From positions 34,768,467 through 34,832,466 of the forward strand of contig NC_079494.1 in the NCBI RefSeq assembly GCF_030052815.1: DNA of 64,000 nucleotides, written 5' to 3'. The position numbers and the translations under genes were made by a program. The stretch is from Hevea brasiliensis (lineage: Eukaryota; Streptophyta; Magnoliopsida; Malpighiales; Euphorbiaceae). Below the pieces are notes generated by a model that was not told the DNA's origin, searched no databases, and saw only the letters and a program-made list of their open reading frames with translations. Below, piece by piece: positions 57,418 to 64,000 of the stretch; the first letter of the stretch is position 1, and each line of letters opens with the position of its first letter.

Positions 57418-59513
57418 TGTTAGTAGTATGCCCTAGAGCATATCATTTAGTATGTATCTTGTACATATTTTTATTAATAAAAGGCATTTCCACTTTTCCG
57501 TTTACATAATATATTTATGTGTAATAGAAAAGGTCCATTGATATTTTGTTAGAAATATTATTCTTAAGTTGTTAAGAATATGAGTGACAATATTTCTAGC
57601 ACAAAGTATCATAAATAGGTTCACAATCGAGGATACTTCATAATAAGGACATGACTTATCCAGAAAGATTGTATTCATGTTTGTTCCCAAGTTATTTATA
57701 TGAGATATAAATAAGATGGAATGGTGAGTCTCATGCCATATAACAAACATGATAGGCACTTATAAATGATAAGTAGGCCGAACCAGTGACACTTATGACA
57801 AGCACATGGAGTTTACTCTTGTCAATGTTTTGTCATAAATCATATCGAGGCATATAATCTTTAGACTGAGATAGCACAGTTATCTTGTATATAGGTAGTT
57901 TGAGTTTGATCTGCTTTCATACTTGTACTATGTATGGGTATATGGGCATGTGTTGGCTCTGCTAGTTATATATGGAGGTAGGTGTTGATCAAGATGGAAT
58001 CTGTTCCTCTAAGTAAATAGAGATAAAATCCTATGTTCATTTAATTGTTCTTGATGTTTCAAGTTCTGGCCAGACAGATAGATTTATTCGTAAAAGAGTT
58101 TCGATGAGAAAATCTTTTAATCAAGAACTGGAATTAAAAGAGAACATAATATTCATAGCAAATGGAGTTTGACATAAACCATGACTCGGCTTGAGTTGGG
58201 ATTTTGTAACAGAGAGATTCTAGTGCATGGTAACATATGATTATAGGTTCATTTAAGGTAAACCTTATTACTAATTGGGTGGCCATGGCATGCTATGCTA
58301 GGTGTTAACCATGGTCTATGAGGTTCATAAAATGATTTAGAGAAATCATTTATGGTAAGAAAGAGTTCGATGATATTAAGAGTTGATATCATGTCTCATT
58401 GCCAATTAGTGATGAGCCTAGTAAGTCACACACATACACAAGTTATCACCTATTTAAATATGATTTAATTAATTAATTAAAGAGTTTAATTGATTAATTA
58501 AATAGATTTGGTTTGCAATAAAATTGCAAAGTCCCTAGCATGACTTGAAACCAAATCTAGATTATTGGATGTGTAGTATAAATTAAATTTATATTTAAAG
58601 TGTTTAAATATGAATTTAATTGATGAGAAATTAATTAATAGAGATTAATTAATTAATTTATATTTGATATAAATTAATTAGAAGAAGAAAATAATTATTT
58701 TGGGTTAAGAACTCAAAATTAAGACACGGGTCATTTTGGTCATTTTGCAGTGTGACACGTGGCACCATGAGATGGTGACACATGGCATAACACATAAGCT
58801 TGCCAAATATTTTTAATCATGTAAGATGATTAAAATCAAGATTAAATATAGGTTTGACACTTGGCACAATGTGATTGGGTCACTTAAACCTAGAGCTAAT
58901 CAAAAGGTGACATGTGGCTAGGGTTTAATGTGTTAACCTAGCTATTTAAGTGGGGTTATGAAAAGAAAACACAACCAGCAGCCTCTCCTCTCATATGTCA
59001 CGCCACTTTGAGCCTCTCCAGCTATTTCTCTTCATCTCTCATCAATTCAAAGAGATTAGCCATCAATCTCTTGAATTAAGAACGCTAGAAATTGTTTCTA
59101 GTGTCCTGTTTACATCTCTAATCGCTTAAAAGGCAGAACTTGAATTTCTAATTAATAGAAAAGGCTTTAGAAGCTGTTCAAGGGCTGCCATAGGTGTTCT
59201 TGGTGTGGACAAGCTAGAGGGACAACATCTGGTGTCCTGAAGACGAATTTCAAAGGCGCAGACACGCTGCAGCACATCAAGAGGTTAGTGTAATCGTTCT
59301 TGATTTAATCTAGGGTTCTAAAATTAATCTGATTAATTTTAAAATCTTAAATGGCAAATACAGATCCAAAAACATATTAAAAGAGTTTTAATATGTTGTT
59401 TATTATTGAAATCAAATAGATAAAAATAAATCTTGCATGGTGCATGTGACCCTAGGTGAAAATTTTTGAATTCAATGGTATAATCTTGTGTTTTTCACGC
59501 TTCCGTTCCTTCA
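57418..59513 (+). mobile_element. Second (shared) LTR of array H
   Basis: The LTR is 2096 bp, TGTTAGTAGTATGCC to CCGTTCCTTCA. It is both the 3' LTR of unit 1 and the 5' LTR of unit 2. Confidence 0.93.
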
Positions 59514-59530
59514 ATTGGTATCAGAGCCAC
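59514..59530 (+). other. Primer-binding site of H unit 2
   Basis: ATTGGTATCAGAGCCAC directly follows the LTR and contains the full TGGTATCAGAGC match to initiator tRNA-Met. Confidence 0.9.
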
Positions 59531-61298
59531 TATATTTGCCATTTAGATTGTTGATTATATAATTTAATTGTGTGTTTGATCATGGGATCAAGAGATTCAT
59601 TGCTGGTTGGATCATGAGATGTGGCGTCACACATGGAGAAGCCACCATTGGTGGCGGCAACAATGGTTCCATGGGTGATTCAAGGTTTGGCTTTTAATTC
59701 TGCAATTGTTGTATGATCTAAGGCCTATTCTTTGACTAATTAAAGTGTTTAATTAGTTGTTTTAATCACACAATTAAATTATGATTCAAATCAGAATTTT
59801 AAAAATGTTTGAATGTGATTCAAATCTGAATTTTAAAAGTTGTTTGAATGAGATTCAAATCTGAATTTTTAAAGTTGTTTGAATCATATTTAAATCTGAT
59901 TTTTTAAAATTGATTCAATAAAATTCAGATCTGATTTTTAAAATAATATTTGAATGTGATTCAAATCTGATTTTTTACAAACTGTTTGAATGTGATTCAA
60001 ATCTGTTATTTTGAAGTTGTTTGAATGTGATTCAAATCTGAATTTTTAAATTTGTTTGAATGAGATTCAAATCTGAATTTTTAAATTTATTTGAATCATA
60101 TTCAAATCTGGAATTTTAAGTTGAATATGAGATATTCAATTTAATTTAAGTATGTATGTTTTATTTAATTGTTAAATAGTGATATGCATGATGGATGATC
60201 ATGGACTATAAAAGACCAATGTGATTGGATTTATTTCTTTTATGTTTCTTTGGGATTGTAAATTAATTAATTTATTTTTATTTATTTTGGGCATGTATTA
60301 TTAAGTTTGTAATATTTTTGGGTTGTAATTTCATTTATTTAAGTTCTTGTAAATTCGCCTTGGTATACCAAGGATTACTATGTAATATTGGATTGCAAGA
60401 AGTTCAAGGAGGTCAAGAGCATTGGTGGGACCAGTGGGAGGAATTCAATATCAAGTGTTGATTATGTACTCCTTCAGCAACTCTTGTAAAATGAATGAAT
60501 GAAATGCACCTAGGAATGCCCTGATTCAATTCTTGGTGGCTCAGTATTGAATCCCTTAGAAAGTCCATGATCATACCATATTTACTGCTTATCCATGAAT
60601 GCATGAGATGTATGGGAATGTATGCAATTATATGATATATGCATGCTAAATGGATAATGTGCAAAGTGAGACCTTAATAGTAATTAGGATGGCTATAAAA
60701 TCTTCCAAACAAATGATTAAGTTGGAAATGCTATAATTAAAGTAATTATAACATAAGCCCTCCATTGGGGCAATTATTTTAAGAAATTTTAAATAGTTGC
60801 ATGAGATGCAATTAATTTAAGAGATTTTCTTAAGAATAATTGTTAAGCATGAGATGTTGTAAATATGTAAATGGTTTGGTTTCCAATATTGGATGTACCT
60901 GAGGACATTAAAATTATTTGAATAATTACTGGCTCAATGGGATCAACTTAACTAATGCAAGATAAGTCAATAATGGATGTACCTGAGATTTTGAGCATTA
61001 GGGGCTAGGTAAAGGATTGAACCTCACATGAGATGTGATGGGCAAGGAGTTGCTCACTTATAGTTTATTGTAATTCCAATAATGGATGTACCTGAGGATG
61101 ATCAATAGAATTATAAGAATTCAATCACCCACTAGAAATCCATCCAACTAGGATTTCCGTTTTCTACTTTGGAAGTGTAGGATTCGCTAAGTTAGTGGGA
61201 GGACCAATTTGATTAAAAGACCATAATCATATTTGGTTAATTACATGATACATTTGCTAATTAATCTGGTTATTTCTGCAATTAATTTTCTGATAATA
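59531..61298 (+). other. Untranslated leader of H unit 2 with minisatellite
   Basis: This is the same layout as unit 1, with a minisatellite at about 59781-60118 and three ATGGATGTACCTGAG copies. It has no gene. Confidence 0.8.
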
Positions 61299-62150
61299 AT
61301 GAGCACAGAACAACCACCACCATCCAATATCCTTGCAAGCATACTTGATCACAACAGGTTGACAGGACCTAATCATGCGATTGGCTAAGAAATTTGAAAC
61401 TTGTCTGAACCTTGAACATATAGGATATGTTCTATATTCAAATGTTCCTGGTCCCTTACCTCCAGAGGCCACTTAAGAGGAACATGAAACTTTGGACAAG
61501 TGGAAGGAGCATGATATGAGAGCTAAGTGTTACATGTTTGCTTCCATGAGTAATGAGTTACAGAAGCAGCATGAAAACTTGCAGAGTGCAAGTGAGATCC
61601 TCCTTCACCTACAAGAGTTGTATGGTGAGCACAGTAGGAATGCTAGGTATGAGATATCTAGGCAGCTGTTCCGCATGAAGATCTCTGAGGGACAGAATGT
61701 TGGGGATCATGTCCACAAGATGATTCGGCTGATTGAGCAGTTGGAACATCTTGACTTCAACATGGATTTCCAACTACAAACGGATTTGATCCTTTAGTCC
61801 CTTCCTGAGTCTTTTGGGAATTTTGTGACAAATTTCCATATGACTAAACAGGAATGCACCTTAGCTGAATTACTCAACATGCTGGTTATTGCCCAAAAGA
61901 ATATGCCAGGCAATAAAGGAAAAGAGGTAGCTTTGGTTGCATTTTCATCTGTGGAAAGTCCAACAAGAAGAAGGGCGAAGAAAAAGAAACCTCGATTCTG
62001 GTCCTTCTAAGAAAATAGCTAAGCAGAAAAGGAAGACTAAAGGCGATGAAGGCAAAGGAAAGTGTTTCCACCGCCAACAGAAAGTGTTTCCATTGCCAAT
62101 AGGAAAGTGTTTCCATTGCCGAAGAAAGTGTTTCCACCGGCGAGTATAGC
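61299..62150 (+). pseudogene. gag: Copia gag of H unit 2, broken
   Basis: The ATG at 61299 begins MSTEQPPPSNILASILDHNR. The same two stops as in unit 1 occur (after EAT and after LIL at 61795-61797). The middle part 61492-61797 is open and carries the intact NELQKQHENLQSASEILLHL block that unit 1 has disrupted. The 23-bp repeat region (about 62050-62150) is present, with small losses at CCAG/CTG sites that shift the frame. Confidence 0.85.
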
Positions 62151-63210
62151 AATCTAAAAGAATACACTGCCATGGTGAAAACCAACTCAAGTTCAAAATC
62201 TATTGGGCACTTAAGGTTATGTCATGTTGCAGAAGATAGGATTGCAAAATTGGAGAAAATTGGGATTTTATCCTCATTGTGCTCTGAGCCTACTCCAACT
62301 TGTGAATCTTGCCTTCAAGGCAAAATGACTAGATCATCCTTTGTTGGACAAGGTCTAAGAGTGAAAATATTTTGGAACTAATATATAGTGATGTATGTGG
62401 TCCATTTAAAGAAATGGCTAGAGGGCTTTCATTATTTTATTACCTTTACTAATGATAAATCAAGGTTTGGGTATTTGTATTTCAGTAATACAAACATAAA
62501 TCTTTTGAAAAGTTCAAAGAATTTAAATCTGAAGTAGAAAATCAAACAGGAAAAAATATTAAAGCTCTTCGATCAGATCGTGGAGGTGAATATTTGAGTA
62601 CTGAATTTGATGAATACTTGAGAGAGCATGGCATTGTTTCTCGGTGACTCCTCCAGAACGCCACAATGAATGGTGTATCTGAAGGAGAAATCGTACCCTA
62701 TTGGATATGGTACGTAGTATGATGAGCTATCTTGATATGCCAATCTCCTTTTGGGATTTGCATTAGAATCGACTTTGTATATTCTGAATGGGATTCCATC
62801 AAAATCGCTTTCTTCCACACCTTATGAGATATGGCATGGAAGAAAACCAAGTCTTAAGCATGTTAAGATTTGGGGTTGTCCGACTTATATCAAAAAGTGA
62901 ACAACGATAAATTGGAGACCGGATCGAGAAAAGGGTCGATTTGTTGGATATCCAAAAGATAGTTTTGGATATTATTTTTATTTGCCTACTTCACAAAAGG
63001 TTGTGATAAGTAGAGATGCCACATTTCTTGAACAACGGTTTGTTCAAGAAGGAGGCAAAGGAAGGCAAATAGAGTTAGAATTGGAGAATTACGACCAACC
63101 AGCATCGGATGGATATAGATCCATCTAGTCAACCTATACCCATTGATGAAACATCTACACTGTTCCTCGTAGAACAACCAGGTATCTCACCCACGGTGAG
63201 ATATGGTTTT
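62151..63210 (+). pseudogene. pol: Copia integrase of H unit 2, no protease
   Basis: The order is as in unit 1: HLRLCHVAEDRIAKLEKIG (62190 on), CESCLQGKMTRSSF, the two Asp blocks, and the Glu block broken by frame changes. Compared with unit 1 it has about a dozen 1-2 bp losses, nearly all at CAG, CTG or homopolymers (for example 62642, 62663, 62893). It joins gag with the same protease deletion. Confidence 0.85.
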
Positions 63211-64000
63211 CTTCATGAAGAAGAACAAGAGTTGTCTACTCATGAAGAAGTAGATCATGGAGATGATCCACTTACCTATGAAGAAGCTATATCGTATATA
63301 GACTCTTCAAAATGGATTGATGCTATGAAATCAGATTGATTCCATGTATAAGAATCAAGTTTGGGATCTTGTTGACCCACCTGAAGGTATTGTACCTATA
63401 GGGAACAAATGGGTTTTCAAGAAGAAAATTGGTTCTAATGGAAAGGTAGAGACCTATAAGGCAAGGCTAGTAGCGAAAGGGTTTCGCCAAAGGCAAGGAA
63501 TAGATTATGAGGAGACTTTCTCGCCTGTTGCCATGCTTAAATCAATTAGGATTTTATTAGCAATAGCTGCATACTATGATTATGAGATTTGGCAGATGGA
63601 TGTCAAAGCGACTTTTCTCAATGGATACATTGAAGAAAACATTTTCATGGAATAACCTAAGGGATTTGAATCCCAAGATGGTTCCAAGGTATGCAAGCTA
63701 AAGCGATCCATTTATGGGTTGAAACAAGCTTCGAGGAGTTGGAACATCCGTTTTGATGAAGCCATTAAATCTTTTGGTTTTATCAAAAATGAGGATGAGC
63801 CATGTGTATATAAGAAGGTTAGTGACAGTGCTATCACTTTCCTTGTCTTATATGTGGATGACATACTGTTGATGGGTAATGATACGTATGTTGACGACTA
63901 TAAAGGTATGGTTGTCAAATACATTCTCCATGAAAGACTTAGGGGAGGCAACCTATATTCTTGGGATTCGCATCTATAGAGATAGAGCGAAAAGAATAAT
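63211..64000 (+). pseudogene. pol: Copia RT of H unit 2, partial at the window end
   Basis: The frame 63344-63655 carries KWVFKKKIGSNGKVETYKAR, KGFRQRQGIDYEETFSPVA and MDVKATFLNGYIEENIFME before the shared stop. The frame 63719-63979 carries SRSWNIRFDEAIK and the catalytic LVLYVDDILLMGND. Here RT is better preserved than in unit 1. The window ends inside RT; RNase H and a third LTR are expected beyond. Confidence 0.88.

Larger units (their letters stand above)
49986..64000 (+). mobile_element. Tandem Copia array H: LTR, internal, LTR, internal (runs off the end)
   Basis: Two Copia units share the middle LTR. LTR 49986-52083, internal 52084-57417, LTR 57418-59513, internal 59514-64000 and beyond. 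Both internals lack the zinc-knuckle end and protease, and share stops after EAT, LIL and IFME. This matches unequal LTR-LTR recombination or duplication of one defective element rather than two insertions. The element is inserted in the 3' LTR of B. The right end is outside the window, so the number of units and the target duplication cannot be known here. Confidence 0.92.

Overview
The window is plant nuclear heterochromatin made entirely of nested LTR retrotransposons. I found no host gene, no tRNA or rRNA gene and no bacterial signal. The evidence for a plant is: Ty3/Gypsy and Ty1/Copia polyproteins of plant type, primer-binding sites matching plant initiator-methionine tRNA, an Athila-type ORF1, very long LTRs (2.1 kb for Copia, 3.2 to 4.0 kb for Gypsy), low GC, and nonsense mutations in CAG and CGA contexts as expected for methylated transposons. 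A eudicot is likely; I cannot name the species from sequence alone.

I label the elements A to H. Left half: Gypsy element E (minus strand, 16750-23183) is interrupted inside its reverse transcriptase by Gypsy element D (minus; LTR 16749-13282 and 1786-1646, internal region 1645-1 and beyond the window). D's LTR is interrupted by Gypsy element F (plus, 1787-13281) with a perfect 5-bp target duplication. F's gag is interrupted by a solo Copia LTR (6239-8344), again with a perfect 5-bp duplication. Middle: 23184-25578 is a remnant of an Athila-type element (G, plus) whose ORF1 is cut by Copia element C (plus, 25579-41280).

Right half: the LTR of C is interrupted by Gypsy element A (25780-36247), which carries gag only and has 4-kb LTRs. 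The internal region of C is interrupted after the pre-integrase zinc finger by Gypsy element B (41281-49985), which has nearly complete gag-protease-RT-RNase H-integrase-chromodomain coding but several lesions, including a lost integrase catalytic Glu. The 3' LTR of B is interrupted after 141 bp by a tandem Copia array H: LTR-internal-LTR-internal, running off the right end. Both H units lack protease and share the same stops, so they look like products of one defective element.

The Gypsy elements fall into two related groups by their LTR ends and gag start (A, B and D; E and F); all have the RT, integrase and, in B, the chromodomain of the Tekay/Del-like chromoviruses. All elements are defective as read. 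The two H units differ mainly at CAG/CTG trinucleotides, often by indels. That looks more like a basecalling or consensus artefact at methylated CHG sites than like evolution, so frameshifts in H should be read with caution.

Most interesting observations: the multi-level nest with readable target duplications; the tandem protease-less Copia with a 23-bp repeat that keeps a gag-integrase frame open; the gag-only Gypsy A; a conserved LTR hairpin with a compensatory base-pair change; a duplicated primer-binding site with foreign sequence between the copies in D; and the CHG-context discrepancies.
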